Below are positions 1 through 9,710 of a stretch of DNA of 42,190 bases, piece after piece (the first letter of the stretch is position 1; each line of letters opens with the position of its first letter). The position numbers were made by a program, and so were the translations under genes. The stretch comes from Priapulus caudatus (taxonomy: Eukaryota; Priapulida; Priapulimorpha; Priapulimorphida; Priapulidae). Under the pieces are notes generated by a model that had not been told where the DNA came from, searched no databases, and saw only the letters and a list, made by a program, of their open reading frames with translations. The DNA lies in contig NW_014579062.1 of NCBI RefSeq assembly GCF_000485595.1, positions 2,584 to 44,773 on the forward strand. The letters are read 5' to 3'.

Positions 1-396
1 TCGGAAGTTCTCTGATTCTTCATTGGTCAGTTGAGGTTTTGAGGTCGGTATGGGGCCTTTTGCGCCTGTCTTGGTGTTGTCGTTCTCTCGCCCCTCATCT
101 CTCTCTCCCTCTTCGGAGTTGAGACCATTGGCTATTACCTTGTCTTTGTGCCTTGCTCCCTTGGGGGTTTCCTCTCTCTCTGGAGTTGATTGGATTTGAC
201 TTGTTGTTGCGTTTAGCCCCATGAGACTTGCTGCTAGGGTTGATTTGTTTGTTTTTCCCTGGGTGGCCTCGGTCTCGGTGGGTTCTTCTTTCCCATATAG
301 GACAGATCTGGGGGTGCCTGCACTCTGGGTTAAATGGCTTAGCTTGGTCTCTCTTATTGACAGAGATGACTTATTCGTCTCCATGGTGGGTTCCAT
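1..396 (-). CDS. Partial hypothetical ORF, open to the left edge
   Basis: Reading the minus strand from the ATG at 396-394, the frame stays open for 132 codons and runs off the window at base 1. The product starts MEPTMETNKSSLSIRETKLS and is strongly hydrophilic: rich in Thr, Ser, Glu, Lys and Asn, with no Cys and no membrane segment. I recognise no domain. Low-complexity charged N-termini of this kind occur in retrotransposon gag/ORF1 proteins and in disordered host proteins, so either is possible. It lies just beyond the broken integrase-side end of the BEL/Pao fragment (homology ends near 451) and is in different sequence, so it is not part of that fragment. The start codon is an inference: it is the first ATG in the open stretch. 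Confidence 0.35.
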   Translation of the reverse strand, partial: MEPTMETNKSSLSIRETKLSHLTQSAGTPRSVLYGKEEPTETEATQGKTNKSTLAASLMGLNATTSQIQSTPEREETPKGARHKDKVIANGLNSEEGERDEGRENDNTKTGAKGPIPTSKPQLTNEESENFR

Positions 397-415
397 CTTG
401 ATAGCTACCTTGTGA

Positions 416-2410
416 TTAACTTTGTTTGCTTTCGCTTGAGATTTCTGATCCTTTGCTCTTTAGCTTATCCTTTATCCTGATCCACCAACACAGAGCCCTC
501 TTAAGCCTATACCAGCTAGAGTAATGATGCATGAGCCTATCTAGCGGGCTTTCCCTCATACTCGGGGTAGCCGCGAGGTTTATCCTTTTTTCACAGATTC
601 TTGAGGCAAACGACTGGCTTCTTTCGTTTTTTGCGTCATGCTTCACCTCTGGATCATGCGATGATACCTCACCGTCTATCCGTTGCATATTCCACTCAGC
701 TTTATACGTTTTTAACATGCTAACGCCTTCAAACCACTTTCCGGTGTCCAGTCGCCCAGCTGCTTCTCCTCTTGTTATTACATCAGCCGGATTATCTTCA
801 CTCGCAATATAATACCATTGATCAGGTTCTGTCAGCTGTCGGATTGTACTGATCCTGTTGCCTACGAATACTTGGAACCTCCGTGCTTCATTCTTAATGT
901 ATTTCAAAACCAGTTCACTGTCAGTCCAAAAATATGACTTGGTTATGCAGAGCTCCAACTCTCGCCTCAATAGACAGTCCACCTTCGCTGATAACACTGC
1001 AGCTTGCAGCTCCAAGCGTGGGATCGTAAGTTGTTTTATCGGCGCCACCCTACCTTTGCTCATTACTAAGGCGGTGTGTATTCTGCCTTGCTTACTTATA
1101 CATCTCATATAAGTACAACATCCGTACGCCTTCTCACTGGCGTCACTGAAGTGATGTAGTTCACATACTGCGTCACGTGATTCGGTCGGCACGATACATC
1201 TTGCTACGCTTATAGGTCTCAGGTCTAGTAGTGTTCCCTGCCATATTTCCCATTTCCTACCGAGATCTATGGGCACTTCATCATCCCACGATAGCTTCAG
1301 TCTCGTGGCTTCCTGGAAGAGGATTTTTCCTGTTATCACCATAGGACTAATCAGGCCCAGAGGGTCAAACACTGACGAAATCAGGCTTAACATGCGGCGT
1401 CTCGTCACCACGCCACCTTGTTTTTCCTTCACTTCAAAAACAAACTCATCGGTCTCAACGTTCCACTTAATCCCTAACGCTTTCCTCTCTGCACTAGGGC
1501 ACAAGTCCTTTACTCCATTTGCTCGATCACTCACCGGTATGCTCGCGAGAAGGTCTCGACTGTTCACCACGAACTTCGTTTATCTAAATCCGTCCTTCTG
1601 TAGCAGGTCTCGTGTTCCTCTTATAATTATTTGGGCTTCAGCTTTCGTTTCGACTGACTTGAGGCAGTCGTCGACGTAGAACGATCTAGTTACTGTGTCA
1701 CTTATCGCAGGGTCGACATCTCCATGGTTCTTTACCGTGCGTCGTAAAGCGTATGTCGAACTGCTGGCGCACCATACTCCCCCAAATACGTGTGAGGTCA
1801 TGCGATAATGGATCACGTCTCCCGCACCATCACGCCACAAGAACCGTAGGGCATCTCTATCATATGATGGGATCTTGACTTGCTGATACATAGCTTCTAT
1901 GTCGGCCACCATTTTCGGATCACCGTATTCAGCTTGGCCTTCGCTCTCTAGCTTATTCTTCATCACCCAAGCCTTTTGCTCCAACAGCAATTTTAGCTCA
2001 TCTTGTCTTTGTCGTTCCACAGCCTCTAGCTTCGCTGCTTGCTCGGCCTTTTTCTGCATGGCATATGTCTCTGCCATTAGCTTCATCTCTTCCTGTCTCT
2101 GTTTTCCTAACACAGCCATCATCTGCTCTTCTTCATTCTTCACTTTCTCGGTGGCTTCTCGTGTCTGCTTCCCACTCTGCGTGTCCTCTGTCTCTATTTC
2201 CTGTTTTATCCCCATCTCTACAGGTTGCTGGCCCTGTAAAGCTTCTGGTACCTCACGACCACCGTGACCTGGCACTGTTTGCAGTTCCGGTTGCTTCTGC
2301 GATGCCTGCATAAATTCCTCTTGTTGCTGAAAAGCCCTCTCTGTTTCACGATGTTCTTCTTGCCTTCGCTCAGCTTCTTCGTGTTTATTGTAGATTCTTT
2401 TTTGTTCCAT
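416..2410 (-). pseudogene. BEL/Pao gag coiled coil fused to RT / RNase H-A17 region
   Basis: This is one reading frame broken by a single in-frame TAA at 1582-1580. Residues 1-160 of the upstream part are a Glu/Gln/Arg-rich coiled coil (gag-like). The frame then passes directly (about 160-166) into the palm of a BEL/Pao reverse transcriptase, with the catalytic motif YVDD at 245-248 (1675-1664). After the stop comes the 384-codon Pao A17/RNase H-like region, with HHFSDASEKAYG, the diagnostic LTIPRLEL and YFWTDSELVL, then a linker that ends in unrelated sequence at 416. The protease and the RT fingers are missing, so it cannot encode a working polyprotein. The codon after the stop reads ACG-AAG-TTC in the same frame, so only one base change separates the two halves. 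Family assignment is firm; inactivity is inferred from the deletion and stop. Confidence 0.85.
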
Positions 2411-2421
2411 TCTAATATGTT
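416..2421 (-). mobile_element. BEL/Pao retrotransposon fragment (copy 1), no LTRs
   Basis: This segment matches the complete element at 6847-11657 from about 451 to 2421 (counterpart about 8236-10212) in the same orientation, and the similarity stops abruptly at both ends. No LTR, TSD or integrase remains. The 416-450 tail belongs to the reading frame but not to the matched element. The left break falls after the RNase H and downstream linker; the right break falls inside the last unit of the 69-bp gag repeat seen in the other copy. Both copies share the same gag-to-RT internal deletion and the same in-frame TAA, so they descend from one already defective element. Confidence 0.85.
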
Positions 2422-3287
2422 ATCCTGGACGTACGTCTAGGACGCATCGTGTAAATAGGCCTTTAATCATCCCGGTCGGTCATGCGGCTATAATTGACTG
2501 GCTCGAGGTGTGGCGTTGCTGGCGCTTTCAGTGCCTATATTACTGGGTCAGCCGTGCGCAACCGCCTAACGCATTTCATTTCGAGGCGTTGTCCGTCCCC
2601 ATCACCTACGGCGCCGACCAGCGCGAGGAGTGGGACTAGGACGACACTGGGCACACGAGGGACCACGGCTACGAGTCGCCGGAGGAGCACGACTGATGAC
2701 GCAACGGGATCGATGCCCGCGCGCCTCGGCTCCCCGCGACTCGAGGGGGAGCGACGTGAGCGGCACCGCTCACCCCTCCCTACCGTCCGCGTCCACTCTA
2801 GTGTTAGCGACCCGAGTACACCTCCGCGACCGGAGCGTGCGACGGGTACGAGCTGGACACCCCTGCGTGACGCGCTCTGAGGCACAGCGCCGACAGATGA
2901 GCCAGCCTCCGCCGAGCGAAGCGACGCGTCCCGGGATGCGGTGCCGACCGACGGGCGTCAGGAAGTCTACTGCGATCGACCATGTAGCCGCGATGCGCGA
3001 ATAGAATACAATAGTTTATAATTAGTTGGTGGCGGATCGCGTGGTATGTAGTTTAGTTAATTAATTATCCTGGTGGTTTAAAACTTTCGGAAACTAAATG
3101 TAAGCGCGAAACCCTATGCTTAACGGCATAGGTTTTTTTTTAATGTAGATTGGACGAGCACATGTTACGTGCCACATCCGTGCGGCACCTATTGTTTTCA
3201 CAGACGATATTCCAACGTGCCAGTATCACGCTCTCGCACTCGACCAAAATTTTGGTTATATGATCGTGGCGATCACAAGTTTCTTTT
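2422..3287. other. Unassigned GC-rich segment
   Basis: GC-rich DNA (clearly richer than its neighbours up to about 3000) with several overlapping 90-125 codon open frames on both strands. They are low-complexity (Ser, Arg, Pro, Thr) and share no motif I recognise. A plus frame starting near 2573 (AFHFEALSVPITYGADQREEW) has natural-looking composition but stops after about 22 codons. It may be the 3' end of an LTR element whose polypurine tract lies at 3288-3299. No gene can be supported. Confidence 0.3.
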
Positions 3288-3310
3288 AAGGGGGAGTGGT
3301 GTAGCGATGA
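3288..3310 (+). promoter_or_regulatory. Possible polypurine tract and start of a 3' LTR
   Basis: The purine run AAGGGGGAGTGG (3288-3299) is followed directly by TGTAGCGATGA. Ty3-like elements place a purine run immediately before the TG of the 3' LTR. No matching 5' LTR is in the window, and I could not find a convincing LTR 3' end between 3300 and 4340, so this rests on the boundary motif alone. Confidence 0.22.
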
Positions 3311-4384
3311 TGCGCTCGAGCTCATTAATTAGGCACGTTGCCGAATGAGCGGAGAGCGAGCGACAGCTGGTAGCGGGGCCACAGGTGTTACAGGTACAAT
3401 TAGCACATTCTGTCTGCCTGCGGCCATGGTGAAGAGCAGATGCACACTGATTGTGTATAGAAGATGAAGCTGTATATTTATACAAAAATGTGTGTGAGGG
3501 GGGGGGGGTCAGTGGAAGTGGGATCGTAATAAGAACGCTCTGTGAGCCTATTGCAAACGTGGGAACAACGCCTTGGACATATTACGAGCGTCATAGTCTC
3601 AGTGGCAGCACAGTGGACGCCCAGAAAGCGTAGTGGGAGCGCAGTAACGGCACAATAAGAACGGGAGAGGCACGTATGGAGAGCCCAATGAGCGTACAGC
3701 AGTCGCAAACCAGTCGCAGAGGACGATTTCTGCGACCCCAAGTCGCTTCTATGCGTTGTTGCTACGTCCACGATACGCTCATGTAGTTCGCTTTGCGCTG
3801 CCACGGCGACTGTACTGCGTCATTACACCGCTCATTACAGAGCGCCGACAGGCTACGCTTGTTTTGATTCGGCCCAACACAAGCGCCGAGGTTTGGCGCT
3901 CAAGATAGCTCATGGCGACCCTCTTCCGTCCTTGACAGTTTCCACTGCGTCTCAACCAGTTACGAACTTGTTCTCAGAGACCTTACTGCGCTTTTCCTCG
4001 CGCTTTCATACTTTTCAGTTCGCAGTGGGAGCGTACGTGAACGTGATCGTGGGAAGGTGTGACAGGGGTTTAACGTGTTGTAAACAAAACGACCATACAG
4101 CCATATAAACCCATCGACCAATCAGATTGCGTCTTTCAAAAGCATAGGCTCGACGTCCGTTTCGCAGTTGTTGAGGTTCACGCTTGTCGCACACATTTTC
4201 TCTCCAAATTATACTTCTACAGCTTCGCCATGGCACAATGTAACCATGGAGGGGGTGGTAACGGCCCTGTCAGGGTGCGCGACACAACGGCAACCGGACC
4301 TATACCACGGCCAATGGTATTGCTCAAGTAAAGGAGAGAGAGAAGAAAACGTTACATATACGTATCAGTATCGTATTCTATACA
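3311..4384. other. Unassigned intergenic sequence
   Basis: Mixed-composition DNA with only short overlapping frames on both strands and no recognisable protein. It includes a G11 run at 3498-3508, a CCAAT-type motif with nearby TATAAA near 4105-4125, and a short inverted repeat (ATACCA...TGGTAT) near 4302-4320. None of these is enough to call a gene or promoter. Confidence 0.3.
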
Positions 4385-4460
4385 CTCACGCTCACGCACG
4401 CGCGAGCACACACACACACACACATGCACGCACACATACACGCACACGCACACACACACA

Positions 4461-4520
<60 letters not shown>

Positions 4521-4611
4521 TAAACACACACACACACACACACACACACAGATACACACACACACACACACACACACACTGACAGACACACACACACGCA
4601 CGCACACACAC
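4385..4611. repeat. (CA)n microsatellite with imperfect units
   Basis: Long CA dinucleotide tract broken by GCACG, TACA and GATA interruptions. It directly abuts the dispersed repeat at 4612-4830; a related GT/GC-rich tract abuts the inverted copy of that repeat at 41942-42190. The reading frames through it (Cys-Val or His-Thr repeats) are artefacts. Confidence 0.95.
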
Positions 4612-4830
4612 GTTCACCTGTCAACGCCACCGGCATCATAGCTGTTACAAAACAGACGACGTTTGCGCGGCGTTTGGCGGAGGATAAAGTATGAACGTAT
4701 TAGTAATACGTGAGATAGAACGTATTATTTCGAATCGAAGAAGATTTCGAATAATTAATTCGAGAACACTTCCTCGTCGCTTTTCCTTAGGTATTTCTGT
4801 ATTTAGTTAGTTATTTACATATAGCTTATA
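4612..4830 (+). repeat. Dispersed repeat F, left arm (inverted copy at 41725-41941)
   Basis: About 220 bp that reappears in reverse complement at the right end of the window with few differences. Shared landmarks in order are the CAGGTGAAC/GTTCACCTG end, AACAGACGACGTTTGCGCGG, the palindrome CGTATTAGTAATACG, and TTATTTACATATAGCTTATA. Each copy has a CA/GT-type microsatellite on one side and a TA-rich tract on the other, so the repeat probably moved or duplicated together with its microsatellites. Confidence 0.85.
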
Positions 4831-4917
4831 TATATAATTATATATATATATATATTATATATATAGAGAGAGAGAGATAATATATATATATAATTATATT
4901 CTATATTATTATTATTA
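4831..4917. repeat. TA-rich / (GA)n tract, segment A
   Basis: Alternating TA with a short GA run (4866-4876), ending in ATTCTATATTATTATTATTA. A closely similar block (TTTACATATAGCTTATATATA...ATTCTATATTATTATT) lies on the far side of the two Helitron-like elements at 6772-6842. Confidence 0.85.
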
Positions 4918-5647
4918 CTAGCTGAAACCCGCGCTATGCGCGGGCTTAGTGACTGTGATGCATGTGTTACCAGTACAGTAGTGTTATGTGTAAGGTGTTA
5001 TATGGAGAGTTTAGTTGTTGCACATGTTTAATTGTTTTTTATGGTTGAGATGTCAATAGAAATACATGTACAATCATGCTTACACGTAACACATTAACCA
5101 TTTGTTTGGCAAGTACAGAGTGAAATACACACAGCCACACAGAAATGTTTTATTGTATGCTATGTAGGTACTGGTTGATGATACGGACTCCAAAGTTAGA
5201 ATATAGATAGATGTGAATGGGCTAGCTGGTAGGTCGGGCGACTGATTAACCACTTGGCATCTCATAACTTGATTAACTTGATTAACCTGATTAACTTGTA
5301 CATCTCATATGGGAAACTATGCCCAAATAGCTACTGAATATTTAACTTCATTATTACATGGTTCGTTCTACTTACATTATTGGGCTTACAAAAATCTCAG
5401 ACACACACACAGAACACACATACACAGAACAAAACGAAAACAAAACAGCGCCCCCTATTTTCAGGCAAATCTTTACCTTTTTTATTTTATTTTTGTCTTT
5501 TTAAGACCGAACAAACGGTTTTCAACCGAGTATAGTTTAGAACCCGTCCCGTGTACTCATCGATCTCTTCTGTGAATTTGGCGCTATTTGGATCCAAACT
5601 GACGGAGCCTTTGATTAACATACAACATTCGCCAAATTATAGTAAGA
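4918..5647 (-). mobile_element. Non-autonomous Helitron-like element, copy E1
   Basis: Read on the minus strand, it begins TCTTACTATAAT after an A and ends with the perfect hairpin CCCGCGC-ATA-GCGCGGG (4944-4928), then TTTCAG and CTAG followed by T. The TC start, near-terminal GC-rich hairpin, CTAG end and insertion between A and T are the hallmarks of Helitrons, which move by a rolling-circle Rep/helicase and leave no TSD. There is no coding capacity in 730 bp, so it would need a partner's protein. An adjacent copy (E2) follows in the same orientation after TTATTATTATTA. Confidence 0.65.
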
Positions 5648-5902
5648 TTATTATTATTACTAGCTGAAACCCGCGCTACGCGCGGGCTTAGTGACTGTGA
5701 TTCATGTGTTACCAGTGCAGTAGTGTTATGTGTAAGGTGTTATATGGAGAGTTTAGTTGTTGCACATGTTTTTTTATGTTGAGATGTCAATACAAAATAC
5801 ATGAGCAATCATGCTTACACGTAACACATTAACCATTTGTTTGGCAAGTACACAGTGAAATACACACACCCACACAGAAATGTTTTATTGTATGCTATGT
5901 AC

Positions 5903-6107
5903 GGTTCAAGGATAGAGAACATGGGTCCCAATAAGACCAATGTCATTTACATCATATTCAAATATAATATTTATATCAATATAATAGGTTAGGGTTATTG
6001 TTAGGGTTAGGGTTAGGTTTAGGGTTAGGGTTAGGGTTAGAATTAGGGTTAGGGTTAGGGTTAGGCACATTGGTTTTATTGGGACCCATGTTCGCTATCC
6101 TTGGGCC
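5903..6107. mobile_element. MITE with telomere-like core and 8-bp TSD
   Basis: Terminal inverted repeats of about 42 bp: the left starts GGTTCAAGGATAGAGAACAT and the right, read inward, GGCCCAAGGATAGCGAACAT, both continuing through GGGTCCCAATAA. It is flanked by CTATGTAC at 5895-5902 and 6108-6115, an 8-bp TSD; the related element E1 has an unoccupied site there (GCTATGTAGGTAC). Between the TIRs are AT-rich DNA and (TTAGGG)n. There is no transposase. An 8-bp TSD is typical of hAT- or P-type transposases, but the TIR ends do not settle the superfamily. Confidence 0.85.
5986..6066 (+). repeat. Telomere-like (TTAGGG)n array inside the MITE
   Basis: About 13 hexamer units of the TTAGGG type with minor variants (TTATTG, TTTAGGG, AATTAGGG). 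It lies between the MITE's inverted repeats, so it is interstitial and arrived with the transposon rather than being a chromosome end. Confidence 0.92.
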
Positions 6108-6762
6108 CTATGTACTGCCACTGGTTGATGATACGGACTCCAAAGTTAGAATATAGATAGATGTGAATGGGTATAACGTAAACGTAATATTACGTGCTTC
6201 GCATGTTTGCACTGTGTGCAGACCAGGTATATTGCGTGCGTTGTGATCGCTTATTTCTACGCATGTTTGCACTCTGTGCGGACGACGTAATATTAAGTGC
6301 TTGTGATCGGACCGCTTGTGACAGATCGGCGTCTGATGAAATTCAACTTGTACATCTCATATGGGAAACTATGGCCAAATAGCTACTGAATATTTAACTT
6401 CATTATTACATGGTTATTTCTACTTACATTATGGGGCTTACACAAATCTCAAGACACCACGACACAGAACAGAGATACACAGAACAACACGAAATTGAAA
6501 ACTGTTGAAACAAAACGAAATACAAACAGAACGTAAACAAAACAGCGCCCCCTATTTTCAGGCAAATGTTTACCTTTCTTGTGTTTTTTTGTCTTTTTCA
6601 AGACCGAACAAACGGTTTTCAACCGAGTATAGTTTAGAACCCGTCCCGTGTACTCATCGATCTCTTCTGTAAATTGGCGCTATTTGGATCCAACTGACGG
6701 AGCCTTTCATTAACATACATACATACATACATACATACAACATTCGCCAAATTATAGTAAGA

Positions 6763-6794
6763 TTATTATTATTTAGTTATTTATTTACATATAG

Positions 6795-6829
<35 letters not shown>

Positions 6830-6841
6830 TATATTATTATT
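6763..6841. repeat. TA-rich segment A', duplicate of segment A
   Basis: Repeats the sequence that lies before E1: TTTACATATAGCTTA followed by a pure TA run and ATTCTATATTATTATT. The presence of A on both sides of the Helitron pair is not explained by simple Helitron insertion, which makes no duplication. Confidence 0.75.
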
Positions 6842-6846
6842 GTTAT
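6842..6846. repeat. Left target-site duplication (GTTAT) of the BEL/Pao element
   Basis: GTTAT immediately before the LTR's TGTTACG; the identical GTTAT follows the other LTR at 11658-11662. A 5-bp TSD fits BEL/Pao integrases. Confidence 0.9.
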
Positions 6847-7344
6847 TGTTACGTTCCGTGCGTGATAATCAAAACCCCAACTCGGCATCTTTTCCGTTAT
6901 CTCCAAATTTATTACTCAGCACATGCGTTGAGCGCACGTGCAGGTAAAACTGTAAATACAAAATAATGCACACTAAATATTACGTCGCTCATGTCATGCA
7001 ATGTTCACTATATTCAACGTTATATAACAGGATTCAAATTATAAGAATTAGACGAGAACCACAGAGAAAAACACTTACAATGTATGGTGCATTCTGGAAG
7101 AAATGCGCGAGCGCAACGAACGTATAAATACGGCTCAAGCAGCAAAAGGGCCCGTCACGCACAACAGACGCTTTTATACGCGACAAGGAAACCGCGCAGT
7201 CACATGACTAAAACATAATGTATAACGGGCCGAACCGCAGCCAAGCTGAATAGCTTAAATACCGCGCAAAACAAGAACCGAACAGTGCTAGAAATACGAC
7301 AGTATATGACCCACACTCAACAGAAATGATGAGAAGAAATAACA
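6847..7344 (-). repeat. 3' LTR of the BEL/Pao element
   Basis: Begins TGTTACG and ends AATAACA on the plus strand, so it reads TGTTATT...CGTAACA in the element's direction (TG...CA ends). On the minus strand it carries TATAAAAG (7178-7171) and AATAAA (6913-6908), matching the same sites in the other LTR. Confidence 0.92.
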
Positions 7345-7378
7345 CTCCCCACCTTGAACTACGTTCAACAAAGTAAAC

Positions 7379-8345
7379 TTAGGAAGAGCCCTCTAGTAGC
7401 ACAATCTTTGAGATCGGGCGGACGATACGCGTCGCCTTGGTTTTCACTCTGGCTGATCTGACGAGACCGTCTCTGCCCTTATTCACATCTATCACGAGGC
7501 CAAGCGGCCATAGTCCTCTTGGGGTGTTTTTTTTCACCACCAGCACTAAATCACCTATCTTGATGTTCCTGCTTTGCACAATCCACTTGCTTCTACGCTG
7601 CAGCTCTGGCAGGTATTCTTTCACCCACTTGCGCGAGAACTGATCCGCGAGATGCTGTACGTGATGCCAACGCCTAGGATACATGCCGCTGGATCCGAAC
7701 TTGCCGGGGGTAACGTAGCGCCATCTCGTAGCAATAAAAGATGGTTAGGCGTAAGCGCTCTCAAATCACCTTACATCATCACTGCTCTTGGTGATAGGCC
7801 GACTGTTGATCATGTTTGCTACTTCGCAGAACAGCGTCTTCAGCACTTCGTCCGTCAGTCTGTGATTCCCGCGCAGCAAGGCATTGAGCACCTTCCTGAT
7901 GGAACGAATCATACGTTCCTAAATGCCACCCATACGCGATGCATGTGGAGGATTAAAAAACCCACTCTCTACCTCGGTGAGCTATATCATGTATATCCTT
8001 CACGATAAGCATTGCTAATTGGTGAGCATGTTTGAGCCTCCCACCTACACAAAGCAGCCCGTCCGAACCCAGCACAGGCGTTAGCTTCCTCAACGAACTC
8101 GACCTGTTTAGCGTATCATCTCTCGTGATTTGAGTTAATTCCTTCTCGTAGCGTTGCATCTGCACGTGCTTCACTATAATTCGCTCTGCTGAACCCATTT
8201 CATCAACGCTTATGCGATCTCCGAATTTAGCTTGACCTTTGCTCTTTAGCTTATCCTTTATCTTGATCCACCAACACAGAGCCCTCTTAAGCCTATACCA
8301 GCTAGAGTAATGATGCATGAGCCTATCTAGCGGGCTTTCTCTCAT
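7379..8345 (-). pseudogene. BEL/Pao integrase remnant, catalytic core deleted
   Basis: The upstream piece (8345-7953, minus) follows the RNase H linker and carries the zinc-binding-like part with LLCVGGRLKHA and a following His (DIHDIAHRGREWVF). The frame then meets NPPHASRMGGI-stop-ERMIRSIRKVL, the motif that normally lies after the catalytic core; its Trp codon has become TAG near 7915. The final piece (7684-7379) is the conserved C-terminal domain (DUF5641 type: IGDLVLVVKKNTPRGLWPLG). The Asp/Asp/Glu core between these blocks is absent, with the join at the shared WVF/NPPHAS position, so the integrase cannot be functional. Confidence 0.82.
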
Positions 8346-9710
8346 ACTCGGGGTAGCCGCGAGATTTATCCTTTTTTTTCACAGATTCTTGAGGCAAACG
8401 ACTGGCTTCTTTCGTTTTTTGCGTCATGCTTCATCTCTGGATCATGCGATGATACCTCACCGTCTATCCGTTGCATATTCCACTCAGCTTTATACGTTTT
8501 TTAACATGCTAACGCCTTCAAACACGGCTTTTCCGGTGTCAGTCGCCCAGCTGCTTTCTCTCTTGTTATTACATCAGCCGGATTATCTTTACTCGCAATA
8601 TAATACCATTGATCAGGTTCTGTCAGCTGTCGGATTGTACTGATCTTGTTTGCCTACGAATACTTGGAACTCCGTGCTTCATTCTTAATGTATTTCCAAA
8701 CCAGTTCATTGTCAGCTCAAAAATATGACTTGGTTATGCAGAGCTCCAACTCTCGCCTAAATAGACAGTCCACCTTCGCTGATAACACTGCAGCTTGCAG
8801 CTCCAAGCGTGGATCGTAAGTTGTTTTATCGGCGCCACCCTACCTTTGCTCATTACTAAGGCGTGTGTATTCTGCCTTGCTTACTTATACATCTCATATA
8901 AGTACAACATCCGTACGCCTTCTCACTGGCGTCACTGAAGTAATGTAGTTCACTACTGCGTCACGTGATTCGGTCGGCACGATACATCTTGCTACGCTTA
9001 TAGGTCTCAGGTCCAGTAGTGTTCCCTGCCATATTTCCCATTTCCTACGAGATCTATGGGCACTTCATCATCCCACGATAGCTTCAGTCTCGTGGCTTCC
9101 TGGAAGAGGATTTTTCCTGTTATCACCATAGGACTAATCAGGCCCAGAGGGTCAAACACTGACAAAATCAGGCTTAACATGTGGCGTCTCGTCACCACGC
9201 ACACTTGTTTTCCTTTCACTTCAAAAACAAACTCATCGGTCTCAACGTTCCACTTAATCCCTAACGCTTTCCTCTCTGCACTAGGGCACAAGTCCTTTAC
9301 TCCATTTGCCTCGATCACTCACCGGTATGCTCGCGAGAAGGTCTCGACTGTTCACCACGAACTTCGTTTATCTAAATCCGTCCTTCTGTAGCAGGTCTCT
9401 GTGTTCCTCTTATAATTATCTGGGCTTCAGCTTTCGTTTCGACTGACTTGAGGCAGTCGTCGACGTAGAACGATCTAGTTACTGTGTCACTTATCGAGGG
9501 TGTCGACATCTCCATGGTTCTTTACCGTGCGTCGTAAAGCGTATGTCGAACTGCTGGCGCACCATACTCCCCCAAATTACGTGTGAGGTCATTCGCGATA
9601 ATGGATCACGTCTCCCGCACCATCACGCCACAAGAACCGTAGGGCATCTCTATCATATGATGGGATCTTGACTTGCTGATACATAGCTTCTATGTCGGCC
9701 ACATTTTCGG
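8346..9710 (-). pseudogene. BEL/Pao RT palm and RNase H/A17 region, frame-broken
   Basis: Base for base this is the counterpart of 452-1915 but with many one-base insertions and deletions, so only short frames survive (for example 9318-9007 with SAERKALGIKWNVETDEFVF). It shares with copy 1 the TAA that separates RT from the following region. The protein family is clear from copy 1, where the same DNA is readable. Confidence 0.82.

Larger units (their letters stand above)
5660..6762 (-). mobile_element. Non-autonomous Helitron-like element, copy E2, with nested MITE
   Basis: It has the same ends as E1 (hairpin 5670-5686, CTAG at 5660-5663, TC end at 6762-6761) and matches E1 along most of its length. 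Two differences stand out: a 205-bp MITE at 5903-6107, and replacement of E1's 5220-5295 by an unrelated segment of about 175 bp (6170-6345) containing a 60-bp tandem duplication. An (ACAT)n run sits near 6714-6737. E1 supplies the uninterrupted version of the MITE target site. Confidence 0.65.

Noticed and set aside
858-1679. Plus-strand frames in the BEL/Pao fragment
   Set aside because: Antisense shadows of the minus-strand RT/RNase H frame, which carries recognisable catalytic motifs.
2494-3004. Overlapping GC-rich frames on both strands
   Set aside because: High GC lowers stop frequency; the products are low-complexity and unrecognised.
4352-4641. Cys-Val and His-Thr repeat frames
   Set aside because: Translations of a (CA)n microsatellite; the same applies at 20919-21352 and 41936-42151.
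5986-6066. Chromosome end or telomere
   Set aside because: The TTAGGG array lies between MITE terminal repeats with an 8-bp target duplication and continues into unrelated sequence on both sides.
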